Shown piece by piece: positions 1 through 8,603 of a DNA stretch of 64,000 bases (positions within the stretch are counted from its first letter, which is position 1; every line of letters starts with the position of its first letter). Made by a program: the position numbers and the translations under genes. Location of the stretch: the NCBI RefSeq assembly GCF_004366075.1, contig NZ_SODU01000002.1, positions 620,001 to 684,000 of the forward strand, read 5' to 3'. This stretch comes from Kribbella pratensis (GTDB lineage Bacteria > Actinomycetota > Actinomycetes > Propionibacteriales > Kribbellaceae). The notes below the pieces were generated by a model. The model was given only the letters and a program-made list of their open reading frames with translations. It searched no databases and was not told the origin of the DNA.

Positions 1-698
1 GGCACGGCAAGTTCCTGGACATCTCCGCGCAGGGCGTGCACCTGGTGATCCACCTGGCCCGGGCGGGCTGGCTGCGGTGGAAGGACGAGCAGTCGACCGG
101 CCTGGTGCGCCCGGGCAAGGGTCCGATCGCGCTCCGGACGGTCCTGGACGACGGCTCCGGGTTCGACCTGACCGAGGCCGGGACCCAGAAGAAACTCGCG
201 GTGTACGTCGTCCGCGACGTCTCCGAGGTCCCGGGGATCGCGCGCCTCGGCCCGGACCCGTTCACGCTGTCGCTCGAGGACTTCGGCGAGATCCTGAAAG
301 GCCAGGGTCGCGTCCAGCTCAAGGGCGTCCTGCGGAACCAGTCCGTGATCGCCGGCATCGGCAACGCGTACTCCGACGAGATCCTGCACGTCGCGAAGAT
401 GAGCCCGTTCAAACCGGCGTCGAACCTGTCCGACGACGAGCTCGAGACGTTGTACGACGCGATGCGCGAAACCCTCAAGGACGCGGTCGACCGCTCCGCC
501 GGCCTCGCCGTACAGGACCTGAAGTCGGAGAAGAAGTCCGGTCTGCGGGTGCACGGCCGCAAGGGCCAGAAGTGCCCGGTCTGCGGCGACATCGTCCGCG
601 AGGTGAGCTTCGCCGACTCCTCCCTGCAGTACTGCGCGACCTGTCAGACCGGCGGCAAACCGCTGGCCGACCGGAGGTTGTCGAAGCTGCTCAAGTAG
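1..698 (+). CDS. Fpg/Nei family DNA glycosylase, 5' end outside window
   Basis: Base-excision repair glycosylase/AP lyase that removes oxidised bases. The reading frame is already open at base 3, so the catalytic N-terminus lies outside the window and 231 residues are visible. Visible parts are a GKFLDI strand, a helix-two-turn-helix region (NQSVIAGIGNAYSDEIL) and a C-terminal zinc finger with two CxxC pairs (CPVC...CATC). The Zn finger and H2TH region are diagnostic of the Fpg/Nei family. MutM and Nei cannot be told apart without the N-terminus. The GTG at base 36 is internal and is not the real start. Confidence 0.93.
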   Translation, partial: HGKFLDISAQGVHLVIHLARAGWLRWKDEQSTGLVRPGKGPIALRTVLDDGSGFDLTEAGTQKKLAVYVVRDVSEVPGIARLGPDPFTLSLEDFGEILKGQGRVQLKGVLRNQSVIAGIGNAYSDEILHVAKMSPFKPASNLSDDELETLYDAMRETLKDAVDRSAGLAVQDLKSEKKSGLRVHGRKGQKCPVCGDIVREVSFADSSLQYCATCQTGGKPLADRRLSKLLK

Positions 699-708
699 GT
701 TCCCGCCC

Positions 709-1152
709 ATGCGGAAGATCTACGTGGCAGCACACGTCTACATGATTCTCGGACTGATCAGCGGGCTGTTCTACCGCGAGTTCACCAAGCTGAACGACTT
801 CACCGGCGACTCGCAGCTCAGCGTCGTCCACACGCACATCCTTGCGTTGGGCATGCTGTTCTTCCTGATCGTGCTCGCGCTCGAGAAACTCTTCACCCTG
901 ACCGCGGGCAAGCTCTTCACCGCGTTCTTCTGGGTCTACAACGCGGGCCTCGCGCTCACCGTCGGGCTGATGATCGTCCGCGGCTCGATGACCGTGCTCG
1001 GCCACGAGCCCGGCGCCGCCCTCGACGGCATCTCCGGCCTGGGCCACATCACCATCACCCTCGGCCTGATCTTCTTCTTCGTCAACCTCGGCAAGTGCCT
1101 GCCCGCCAAGGAGGAGGCGTCCCTCTCAGAGGTCCACGACGTACGGCGATGA
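709..1152 (+). CDS. DUF2871 family membrane protein
   Basis: A 147-residue integral membrane protein with four hydrophobic segments. It opens with RKIYVAAHVYMILGLISG followed by FYREFTKLNDF, the signature start of DUF2871 as I remember it; an HTHILALGMLF stretch follows in the second segment. The function of the family is unknown. It starts 10 bp after the glycosylase stop, so co-transcription is likely. Its 3' end overlaps the convergent gene at 1126-1962 by 27 bp. Confidence 0.85.
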   Translation: MRKIYVAAHVYMILGLISGLFYREFTKLNDFTGDSQLSVVHTHILALGMLFFLIVLALEKLFTLTAGKLFTAFFWVYNAGLALTVGLMIVRGSMTVLGHEPGAALDGISGLGHITITLGLIFFFVNLGKCLPAKEEASLSEVHDVRR

Positions 1153-1962
1153 CGCCGAGCGCCGGCCCGCGTCCAGGCGCACTCGCAGTTCGCGTGCACC
1201 GGCCGGGCCGGCGATCCGTGTCGCCCATCCGATCGACCGGCCCGGGTCGAGACCGTCGAACGTCCACGCCTGCTTGCTCGCGGACCAGTCCGCCGGGAGG
1301 GGGAGCTCGACTTCGCCACGTGCCGGGGTCCGGCCGAAGTTCGTCACGACCACGGTGAGTTCGTCGCGGCCGGGGTGGATCGAGGCCAGCACTGTGCCGA
1401 CCGGTGCGACGAGCACCCGCCGTACGCCGGCCGGCACAGGCAGCGGAAGGACGCGGAGTTCGGGCATCGGGAACGGGCCGATCGTGGTCCGGGTCAGGTC
1501 GTGACCGGTCACGCTGTACCTGCGACCGGCCAACCGGATCTGGTGCCGGGTGTCGGCATCGATCAGGCCGAAGAACCGTACGGCGACATCGGTGGCGCGG
1601 CGGGCGACGAGGTGGGCCGGCGTACCGGTCGGAGTCAGGTCCCAGACGCCGTCCGCGTTGGCGGTGACGGTGTCGGGCGGGACGATCCGCAGCTTGCCCT
1701 GCAGCGCGACGCGGACCACCGGTGGCTCACCCGCCTCCGGCAGCCGGACGACCAGGTCGTCACCGTCGCGGCGCCAGGTGAGCGCCTTCCCGGTGTGGTC
1801 CTCGACGACGTGCCGTGGCGTGGTCGCGAGGCCGGGCAGACGTACCTCGTGGTCCGGTGGCCGGCAGGCGATGCGGAGCAGGAGCAGCTCGCGACTCCGC
1901 AGGATCGCCTCGCCCCAGGGTTGCGGCTCGAACTCCCCCGGGATCCCCTGAATCAGTGCCAC
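1126..1962 (-). CDS. Orphan beta-sandwich protein resembling an alpha-L-fucosidase C-terminal domain
   Basis: A 278-residue protein with no signal peptide. Residues about 15-90 (WGEAILRSRELLLLRIAC, then VRLPGLATTP, then a D-D-LVVRLP strand) follow the pattern of the C-terminal beta-sandwich of GH29 alpha-L-fucosidases. The catalytic barrel is absent. The remaining ~190 residues are rich in beta-strand-like VVRVAL and LRVLPLPVP segments and match nothing I recognise. GC-rich third positions are kept throughout, so it looks coding rather than decayed. It may be a stand-alone carbohydrate-binding protein or a remnant of a larger hydrolase. Its 3' end overlaps the DUF2871 gene. Confidence 0.55.
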   Translation of the reverse strand: MALIQGIPGEFEPQPWGEAILRSRELLLLRIACRPPDHEVRLPGLATTPRHVVEDHTGKALTWRRDGDDLVVRLPEAGEPPVVRVALQGKLRIVPPDTVTANADGVWDLTPTGTPAHLVARRATDVAVRFFGLIDADTRHQIRLAGRRYSVTGHDLTRTTIGPFPMPELRVLPLPVPAGVRRVLVAPVGTVLASIHPGRDELTVVVTNFGRTPARGEVELPLPADWSASKQAWTFDGLDPGRSIGWATRIAGPAGARELRVRLDAGRRSASSPYVVDL

Positions 1963-2064
1963 CGCAGCCTCCTTCGAGCCACGGTCCGAAATCCGCCGTC
2001 CGCTGTCAACGCCTTATCCGGACTCCGGGCAACCGCCTCCCCCCGGGTCTGACATGCTTGGGGC

Positions 2065-2388
2065 ATGTTCCGGAACCAGGAGATTCCTTCGGTCGTGGTG
2101 GCCGAGCTCGACGACGACCTGCTGGCGGAGGCGTTCGTGCTCGACGTGCGGGAGCCGGACGAGTGGGACCGCGGTCACATCGAGGGCGCCACGCACATCC
2201 CGCTCGGCGAGCTCCAGGAGCGCGTGGGCGAGGTGCCGCTGGACCAGAAGGTGCTCTGCGTGTGCGCGGTCGGCGGCCGTTCCGGCATGGCCACCCAGTT
2301 CCTGAACCAGCTCGGCCGCGAGGCGATCAACCTCGACGGCGGCATGCACGCCTGGCAGACCTCCGGCCGCCCGGTCAGCACGAACTGA
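2065..2388 (+). CDS. Single-domain rhodanese-like protein
   Basis: A 107-residue cytoplasmic rhodanese domain. It has the LDVREPDEWDRGHIEGA segment typical of the family, the active-site loop CAVGGRS with the catalytic cysteine near residue 72, and the closing NLDGGMHAW strand. Such proteins move sulfane sulfur from thiosulfate or persulfides to acceptors. It stands alone, divergent from the gene at 1126-1962. No partner gene shows its specific acceptor. ATG 2065 was chosen because the protein is then the usual length. Confidence 0.9.
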   Translation: MFRNQEIPSVVVAELDDDLLAEAFVLDVREPDEWDRGHIEGATHIPLGELQERVGEVPLDQKVLCVCAVGGRSGMATQFLNQLGREAINLDGGMHAWQTSGRPVSTN

Positions 2389-2523
2389 GAAGAAAACCTT
2401 CCACACGGTGATCGCAGGGGTTACTTTGTCACCGGTCGGTTGATCGGCGTACACCTGCGGCTCATGAGGCGGTAGCGCGCGCGGCGTCGGATGACCGCGT
2501 CCGTCCACCGTGGGGAGGCTCCT

Positions 2524-5500
2524 GTGTCGCTCATCCGTCCCTTGACCACAGCGATCGGCGTAGGTGGCCTGTTGGCCGGCGTCCTGGTCAGTCCAGCTGC
2601 AGCCGAAACGACTGCAGGCATCCCGGACGCCGCGATCGCCGAAACCGGCGTACTGACGTCCCGTGACGACAGTCCGGTCGCGCCAGGCGTGAACTACACC
2701 TCGTTCGAGCGTCTGGACGCGAAGGGCTGGCAGCGCGGGGACATCCTCGACACCGACCTGGACAAACACGGTGTGACCGTCGACCTGGTCAACACCGGCA
2801 AGGTCTCCGGCGGTCAGCCGCTCAGTCAGCAACTGGCCCGCAAGGGCGCGATCGCCGGCGTCAACGGCGACTTCTTCGACATCAACGACACGACAGCGCC
2901 ACTGGGTGTCGGGGTCGAATCCGGCAAGTTGCTGAACGCGCCCGACGCCGGCCACAACGACACCGCGGTGATCGGCAAGGACGGCCTCGGCAAGATCGCC
3001 GAGCTCTTTCTGCAAGGTACGGCGACCGATCTCAGCCGACCCGACGACGCCACCAAGCTCGAGCTGACCAACCTCAACTCGCCGACCGTCAACGCCGGCG
3101 GCATCGGCCTCTACACCCCGGAGTGGGGCGATGCGGCCCGGACCCGGACCGTGGACGGCCTGCCGACCGTGCGCGAGGTGATCCTTCGCGACGGTGTGGT
3201 CGTCTCCTCGGCCACCACTCCGGCCACTACCCCGTTGGCAGCCAACGAGCAGGCGCTGATCGGCCGCGAGGCCGGCGCCGACGCGCTCACCGCGTTCGAG
3301 GTGGGCGACAAGGTCGGCGTCGAATACGGCCTGCGCCCGGACGCGGGTGAGGTGGCTGCCGCCGTCAGCGGCAACTACCAGCTCGCGAAGGACGGCAAGG
3401 TTCCGGACACGGTGCCCGACGCCGACCTCGCGCCGCGCACCGCGATCGGGTTCGACGCCGACGGCAGCCGGATGATCCTGCTCACCGTCGATGGCCGCGC
3501 GACCGGTTCGCGGGGTCTGTCGCTGAAGGAAATGGGCCAGCTGATGATCAGCCTCGGGGCTGACGACGCGCTCAACCTGGACGGCGGCGGCTCCTCCACG
3601 ATGCTCGCGCGGACCCCGGGCAAGGCCGCGCCGGAGGTCGTGAACGACCCGTCCGACGGCGGCGAGCGGCTGATCCCGAACGGACTCGGCCTGGTCCCGG
3701 TCAAGGGCTCCGGCCAGCTCAAAGGCTTCCGTGTCGAGGCCGTCGGCACGTCCGAGGAGAGCCCCGACACTGACCTCTCCCGCAGCTCCCGCGTCCTCAC
3801 CGGACTCAGTCGAGTCCTCACCGCCACGGGCCACGACGAGACCTACGCTCCCGCGACCGGTACGCCGTTCTGGTACGCCGGCAGCAACGTCCGCGTCGAC
3901 CAGAACGGTGTGGTCACCGGCCGCCGCGCCGGTGACGCGATCGTCACCGCGACCCGTGGCGCGGCGAACGGAAGGTTCCCGATGACAGTCCTCGGTACGC
4001 CGACCCGCCTGGCGCCCTCGACCCGGCAGGTCTCGCTCGCCGACGCCGCCGCCAAGGGCTTCTTCGAGGTCGACGGGTACGACGCCGACGGGTTCTCGAC
4101 CTGGATCGAGCCGCGCGACGTCAAGCTCAGCTACGACCCGGCACTGGTGAAGATCGTTGCGAAGGGCAATGGTTTCGAGGTCAACGCGGTGAGCGGCGAG
4201 GCCGTCTCGGCCGTCGTGACCGCGACCGTCGGCACACTGAGCACGCAGCTCAGCGTCACGGCCGGCCTGACCAGCACGGTGGTCGACGAGCTCGACGACG
4301 TCACCAAGTGGGCAGCGAACGCCGTACCGGCCGGGAAGGCGACGGCATCCCTGTCCGCTGCGGAAGGGCATGACGGCGGGCAGGCGATCGCGCTCGACTA
4401 CTCGCTGACGGGCAGCACTGCCACGCGCGCGGCGTACCTCTCGCAGACTCCGCAGCAGACGCTGCCGGGACAGCCGCAGAAGCTCGGCGCCTGGGTGTAC
4501 GGCGACGGCAAGGGCGCCTGGCTGCGTGCCAACGCGTACGACGCCGCCGGTGGTACGGCGCAGACCCTCAACCTGGCTCCCACCGTCGACTGGACCGGGT
4601 GGAAGTACGTCGAGGCGGACATCCCGCCCGGGCTGGCGATGCCGCTGCGCTTCTGGCGGATCTACGTTGTCGAGACCTCGCCGACTCGGCAGTACGCGGG
4701 CCGGATCGTGGTCGACGATCTGACTGTCCGCAGCGCGCCGCCGGTGACGATGGACCCGCCGGCGAAGTTGATCGACCCGATGGTCGTGACCGACGGGACC
4801 GTGACCACGAGCGGTCGCTGGCGCTTCGCGGTGATGTCCGACGCGCAGTTCACCTCCGACGACCCGAACTCGGACTACGTGAAGCAGGCCCGCCGGACGA
4901 TCCGCGAGGCGCTCGCCCAGAAGCCCGAGTTCCTGGTGATCAACGGCGACTTCGTGGACCGTGCGTTCGGCCCGGACATCGCGCTGGCCAAGCAGATCAT
5001 CGACGAGGAGGTGGCCGGCAAGGTGCCGGTGCACTACGTGCCGGGCAACCACGAGACCTACGGTCCGGGCGACCTGTCCGAGTGGAAGAAGATCTTCGGC
5101 AACGCGACCAGCACGTTCGACCACTTGGGCACCCGGTTCGTACTGCGGGACTCGTCGCTCGGATCGCTGCGGGCCGGAGGATTCGACCAGATCCTCGATC
5201 TCCGCAAGCAGCTCGACGACGCGGCGACGAACAAGACGATCCGGAACGTCGTCGTGATGGCGCACCACCCGATCGACGACCCGTCGCCGACCCAGAACTC
5301 GCAGCTCGGTGACCGCAAGGAAGCCGCGATGATCGTGAAGTGGCTGGCCGATTTCCGCGCCTCGACCGGCAAGGGCGCGGCGTACATGGCGGCGCACGCG
5401 GGCACGTTCGCCGCGACCCGGACCGACGGCGTACTGCTCCCGCTGACCGGCAACTCCGGCAAGAGCCCCGCGGCGGCACCGGACGCCGGCGGCTTCACAG

Positions 5501-5871
5501 GCTGGGCACTGGTCGGAATCGCGACGACACCCAGCTCGTCGGCGCACCCATGGTTCCAGGTCGAGCTGCGACCACACGTCGATTCCCTCGAGCTGACCGC
5601 GCCGACATCCCTGCGTCGCGGTGAGACCGGCACGGCCGCAGCGACCGTCGTACAGGAGAGCCGTCGGGTACCGGTCGCGTTCCCGGTGTCGGCTGACTGG
5701 TGGGGCTCGTCCACCCTGCACATCGGTCCCGCGAAGACGGCCCCGTTCTGGGCAGTCGCCTCCTATGACCCGTCCACCGGCGTGTTGACCGCACTACACC
5801 CTGGCACGGCCCAGCTGGGTGTAACGGTGAACGGGGTCTCCAAGAGCTCGACGCTGCAGGTCGGTTGGTAG
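2524..5871 (+). CDS. Secreted phosphodiester glycosidase (NAGPA-like) fused to a calcineurin-like phosphoesterase
   Basis: A 1,115-residue exported protein. GTG 2524 is preferred over ATG 2491 because GGGGAGG (2512-2518) sits 5 nt upstream and the hydrophobic signal segment (LTTAIGVGGLLAGVLVSPAAA) then begins near the N-terminus. Domain order is as follows. An N-terminal NAGPA/phosphodiester glycosidase domain has GVNGDFFDIN, RTAIGFDADG and ALNLDGGGSSTM. Ig-like and jelly-roll linkers occupy the middle. A C-terminal metallophosphoesterase has SDAQF, INGDFVDR, PGNHE and MAHHP metal motifs. A last Ig-like repeat follows. The expected role is extracellular cleavage of sugar-phosphate diesters and release of phosphate; the substrate is unknown. 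Confidence 0.88.
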   Translation: MSLIRPLTTAIGVGGLLAGVLVSPAAAETTAGIPDAAIAETGVLTSRDDSPVAPGVNYTSFERLDAKGWQRGDILDTDLDKHGVTVDLVNTGKVSGGQPLSQQLARKGAIAGVNGDFFDINDTTAPLGVGVESGKLLNAPDAGHNDTAVIGKDGLGKIAELFLQGTATDLSRPDDATKLELTNLNSPTVNAGGIGLYTPEWGDAARTRTVDGLPTVREVILRDGVVVSSATTPATTPLAANEQALIGREAGADALTAFEVGDKVGVEYGLRPDAGEVAAAVSGNYQLAKDGKVPDTVPDADLAPRTAIGFDADGSRMILLTVDGRATGSRGLSLKEMGQLMISLGADDALNLDGGGSSTMLARTPGKAAPEVVNDPSDGGERLIPNGLGLVPVKGSGQLKGFRVEAVGTSEESPDTDLSRSSRVLTGLSRVLTATGHDETYAPATGTPFWYAGSNVRVDQNGVVTGRRAGDAIVTATRGAANGRFPMTVLGTPTRLAPSTRQVSLADAAAKGFFEVDGYDADGFSTWIEPRDVKLSYDPALVKIVAKGNGFEVNAVSGEAVSAVVTATVGTLSTQLSVTAGLTSTVVDELDDVTKWAANAVPAGKATASLSAAEGHDGGQAIALDYSLTGSTATRAAYLSQTPQQTLPGQPQKLGAWVYGDGKGAWLRANAYDAAGGTAQTLNLAPTVDWTGWKYVEADIPPGLAMPLRFWRIYVVETSPTRQYAGRIVVDDLTVRSAPPVTMDPPAKLIDPMVVTDGTVTTSGRWRFAVMSDAQFTSDDPNSDYVKQARRTIREALAQKPEFLVINGDFVDRAFGPDIALAKQIIDEEVAGKVPVHYVPGNHETYGPGDLSEWKKIFGNATSTFDHLGTRFVLRDSSLGSLRAGGFDQILDLRKQLDDAATNKTIRNVVVMAHHPIDDPSPTQNSQLGDRKEAAMIVKWLADFRASTGKGAAYMAAHAGTFAATRTDGVLLPLTGNSGKSPAAAPDAGGFTGWALVGIATTPSSSAHPWFQVELRPHVDSLELTAPTSLRRGETGTAAATVVQESRRVPVAFPVSADWWGSSTLHIGPAKTAPFWAVASYDPSTGVLTALHPGTAQLGVTVNGVSKSSTLQVGW

Positions 5872-5874
5872 CGT
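5869..5874 (+). promoter_or_regulatory. -10 element, leaderless type (TAGCGT)
   Basis: TAGCGT lies 7 nt before GTG 5882 and straddles the stop of the preceding gene. No ribosome binding site is present, so the LD-carboxypeptidase transcript may start at its own start codon. Confidence 0.4.
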
Positions 5875-5881
5875 CGGCGGC

Positions 5882-6793
5882 GTGACTGACGTGGTGGTGC
5901 CGCAGCGGCTGCGGAGCGGGGACCGGGTTGCTGTAGTGGCGCCGTCGGGGCGGGTGGACGCTTCGCGGCTCGACGCCGGAGTGGTCCACCTCAGGTCCTG
6001 GGGCCTCGAGGTGGACGTGATGCCGTCGGTGCTGGCCGGGCACGACCGGTTCAAGTACCTGGCGGCCGACGACAAGGCCCGTGCAGAAGACCTGCGGAAC
6101 GCCTGGCTGGACCCGCGGTACGCCGCGGTGTTCTGCGCACGTGGTGGGTACGGCGTGCAGCGGATGCTCGAGTACGTCGACGTCGACGAGCTGGTCGCCG
6201 TACCGAAGTGGTTCGTCGGGTTCAGTGACATCACCGCGCTTCACGAGCCGCTGAACGCACGTGGTCTCGTGACGCTGCACGGGCCGATGGCTGCTGCTGT
6301 GGAGCAGCTGGACACAGATGCAGGGCGTGAACGGCTGCGGGCGCTCCTGTTCGAGCCAGAGACGGTCACAGACCTGCTCGCACCAGCTGGGGCACGCACT
6401 GTGATGAACGGCGTCGCCGAGGGTCTGCTGCGCGGAGGCAACCTGGCGTTGCTGGCGGCAAGCATCGGTACGCCGACCTACGCGCCGCCGGTGGGTGTCG
6501 TCGTACTCGAAGAGGTCAACGCGGAGGCATACCAAGCCGATCGGCTGCTTACTCAGCTGCTGCGTGCCGGGTGGTTCGAGCAGGTGACCGGTCTGGTCAT
6601 CGGTAACTTCAGCAAGGGCGGCGAGGGACTCGACGACACCATCCGTGAGCGGCTCGAGCCACTCGGCGTACCGACGGTGGAGGATGCGGCGATCGGACAT
6701 GAGGCGCTGAACCTCGCCGTACCGCTGGGACTGCCGGTACGGCTCGACGCGACCGCCGGGTCCCTTATCCCAAGTGGTCTCGTAGGAAACTGA
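5882..6793 (+). CDS. LD-carboxypeptidase, peptidase family S66
   Basis: A 303-residue serine peptidase of the LdcA/MccF family, which trims D-alanine from murein tetrapeptides or cleaves related peptidyl amides. The start matches the family (PQRLRSGDRVAVVAPSG). The nucleophile serine lies in VGFSDITAL, the glutamate in VVLEEVNAE and the histidine in AIGHEALN, which together give the Ser-Glu-His triad. The ARGGYGVQRML loop before the nucleophile is also typical. There is no signal peptide, so it is cytoplasmic and fits peptidoglycan recycling. Its last 29 bp overlap the convergent S9 peptidase gene. Confidence 0.92.
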   Translation: MTDVVVPQRLRSGDRVAVVAPSGRVDASRLDAGVVHLRSWGLEVDVMPSVLAGHDRFKYLAADDKARAEDLRNAWLDPRYAAVFCARGGYGVQRMLEYVDVDELVAVPKWFVGFSDITALHEPLNARGLVTLHGPMAAAVEQLDTDAGRERLRALLFEPETVTDLLAPAGARTVMNGVAEGLLRGGNLALLAASIGTPTYAPPVGVVVLEEVNAEAYQADRLLTQLLRAGWFEQVTGLVIGNFSKGGEGLDDTIRERLEPLGVPTVEDAAIGHEALNLAVPLGLPVRLDATAGSLIPSGLVGN

Positions 6794-8543
6794 ACGCCTG
6801 CGGGTACGCGTCCAGGCGGTTCGTGAGCTTGGCCAGACCGTGGCCCTCGTCCGGGTAGACCAGCAGCTGGCACGGCACGCCGCGCTTCGTCAGAGCGTCC
6901 GTGATCTGCTCTGCCTCCGACAACGGGACCCGTGGGTCGTTGGCACCGTGGATGACGAACAGCGGCGCCCGGATGTCGTCGACCCGGCTGAGCGGACTCG
7001 CCGACTCCAGGAACTCCCGGTCCGTCGCCAGGTACCCGTACTCGCGCTCCCGCATCGCCCGGCGGTAGTCCGACGTGTTCTCCAGGAACGTCACCAGCGA
7101 AGCGATTCCGACGATGTCCACGCCGGCCGCCCACAGGTCCGGCTGGAACGCGACACCGGCCAGCACCATGTACCCGCCGTACGAACCGCCCCAGAGCGCT
7201 GCACGCTGCGGGTCGCCGTCGATCGTCGGCAGCCACGCGTTGATCGCGGCCAGGTCCTTCACCGAGTCCAGCCGCAGCTCACGGTCGTCCAGCGAGTACC
7301 AGCGCTTGCCGTAGCCGGCCGAACCGCGGACGTTCGGTACGACGACTGTGTGGCCCTCACCGGCCAGCGCCGAGATGATCGGGCTCCAGATCCGCATCGC
7401 GGCGCCTTCTGGACCGCCGTGCACATGGACCACGGTGGACCCCAGGCTCGGATCGGTCGGCCGGAACACGAACACCGGCACCTGCTCTCCGTCGAACGAC
7501 GGAACGCGCATGCTCTCCGGGTGCTGCAGCTCAGCCGGAACCTCCACCGGGCGTAGCGCAGTCAATTCACCGCCCGGCACGAACCGGTACACGGTCGGCG
7601 GGACCGCCGGGGAGTTGTAGGTGATCGCCGCGAACGAGCCGTCCGGCGACCAGATCGGGTCCGGGGTGGCGTACTGCAGCCCCGCGCAGCCACCGGCGGG
7701 CAGGCCGACCGGAGCGATCGCCGACCCGTCCTCCAGCCGATGCAGCGCCAGGGCGACCTCGCCGTCCTCCAGTACGCCGATCAACAGGTGCTCGCCGTCC
7801 GGTGAGGGCCACCCGGCGAGGTCGCGGTCGTCGTCTGCCAGCAGTTCGCTCCACGCTGCGGTGCTGACGTCGTACCGGCGGATCGCCATCCGGTCGCGGT
7901 CGGCGTTGCTCGACACCAGGAACGCGGACGAGTCGGGCAGCCAGGCGACCGGCCCTTGGTCGTTGTGCGCGTCCTCCGCGGTGAGCTCGGTGACGGTGCG
8001 GCTCGATGTCTCGAGCAGGAGCAGTTGCCTCGAGTTCGCCGGGCTGCTCGCCTTCGAGAGGACGACCCACTTGTCGTCCGGCGACGGGTCGACGCCCATC
8101 ACCCAACCGCCGCCGTCGTACAGGACGGTCTCGCGGCCGGTGGCCAGGTCATGGGTGACCAGGTCGAAGTCCACGCCGTTGCGGCGGTTCGTCGTGTAGA
8201 GAACACTGCCGGCCCGAGCTGCGACGAGGTGGTGGATGTATTCGGCGTCGTGGACCAGTGGGGTCAGTGTGGGCAGACCGGGTTCGTCGAGGTCGAGCAG
8301 CGACAGCTGACCGCGCTCGTCGCCGCCTGTGTCGTGCTCGACGACCACGCGGCTGCTACCCGGAACGAACCGGGCGCCGCGGCACGTGTCGTCGAGATCG
8401 GTGAGTGCACGCCAGGTGCCGTCCGGGTCGACCTCGTTGACCTGACGGGTGCCGGTGTCGTCGTACAGGACCAGCATGCGGCCGTCGTCGTCGACGTCCA
8501 GGGCCATGGTGGTGGGCAGAGAGAAGAGCGTCGTCAGCAGCAC
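6765..8543 (-). CDS. S9 family peptidase (prolyl oligopeptidase / acylaminoacyl-peptidase type)
   Basis: A 592-residue cytoplasmic peptidase. The N-terminal ~340 residues look like a beta-propeller (repeated SPDGEHLL and SPDGSFAAI blades). The C-terminal alpha/beta hydrolase domain has GGSYGGY (serine), GANDPRVP (aspartate) and DEGHGLAK (histidine). Start choice: the longer frame at 8594 begins inside the terminator hairpin of the upstream gene. GTG 8543 has GAGG about 9 nt upstream and gives a natural N-terminus, so 8543 is used. Substrate is unknown; the family cleaves short peptides. Confidence 0.93.
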   Translation of the reverse strand: MLLTTLFSLPTTMALDVDDDGRMLVLYDDTGTRQVNEVDPDGTWRALTDLDDTCRGARFVPGSSRVVVEHDTGGDERGQLSLLDLDEPGLPTLTPLVHDAEYIHHLVAARAGSVLYTTNRRNGVDFDLVTHDLATGRETVLYDGGGWVMGVDPSPDDKWVVLSKASSPANSRQLLLLETSSRTVTELTAEDAHNDQGPVAWLPDSSAFLVSSNADRDRMAIRRYDVSTAAWSELLADDDRDLAGWPSPDGEHLLIGVLEDGEVALALHRLEDGSAIAPVGLPAGGCAGLQYATPDPIWSPDGSFAAITYNSPAVPPTVYRFVPGGELTALRPVEVPAELQHPESMRVPSFDGEQVPVFVFRPTDPSLGSTVVHVHGGPEGAAMRIWSPIISALAGEGHTVVVPNVRGSAGYGKRWYSLDDRELRLDSVKDLAAINAWLPTIDGDPQRAALWGGSYGGYMVLAGVAFQPDLWAAGVDIVGIASLVTFLENTSDYRRAMREREYGYLATDREFLESASPLSRVDDIRAPLFVIHGANDPRVPLSEAEQITDALTKRGVPCQLLVYPDEGHGLAKLTNRLDAYPQAFSFLRDHLG

Positions 8544-8564
8544 GCCTTCATCCTCACATGACCA

Positions 8565-8598
8565 GGGGGTGTCCGACGGTGCTCCGCCGGACACCCCC
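8565..8598 (-). terminator. Rho-independent-type hairpin after the ABC exporter operon
   Basis: An 11-bp perfect stem (8565-8575 with 8588-8598, GGGGGTGTCCG and its complement) begins 6 nt beyond the exporter stop codon. An inner CGG/CCG pairing closes on TGCT. No long T-tract follows, as is common in high-GC actinobacteria. Confidence 0.8.
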
Positions 8599-8603
8599 GC
8601 CCG

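Noticed and set aside
2014..5721. A 1,235-codon open frame on the minus strand
   Set aside because: It is the antisense shadow of the secreted phosphodiesterase fusion. The product is Arg/Asp/His-rich without domain motifs, while the plus strand shows signal peptide and catalytic motifs.
8544..8594. Longer N-terminus for the S9 peptidase
   Set aside because: The extra codons lie in the terminator stem of the ABC operon, and a better ribosome site precedes GTG 8543.
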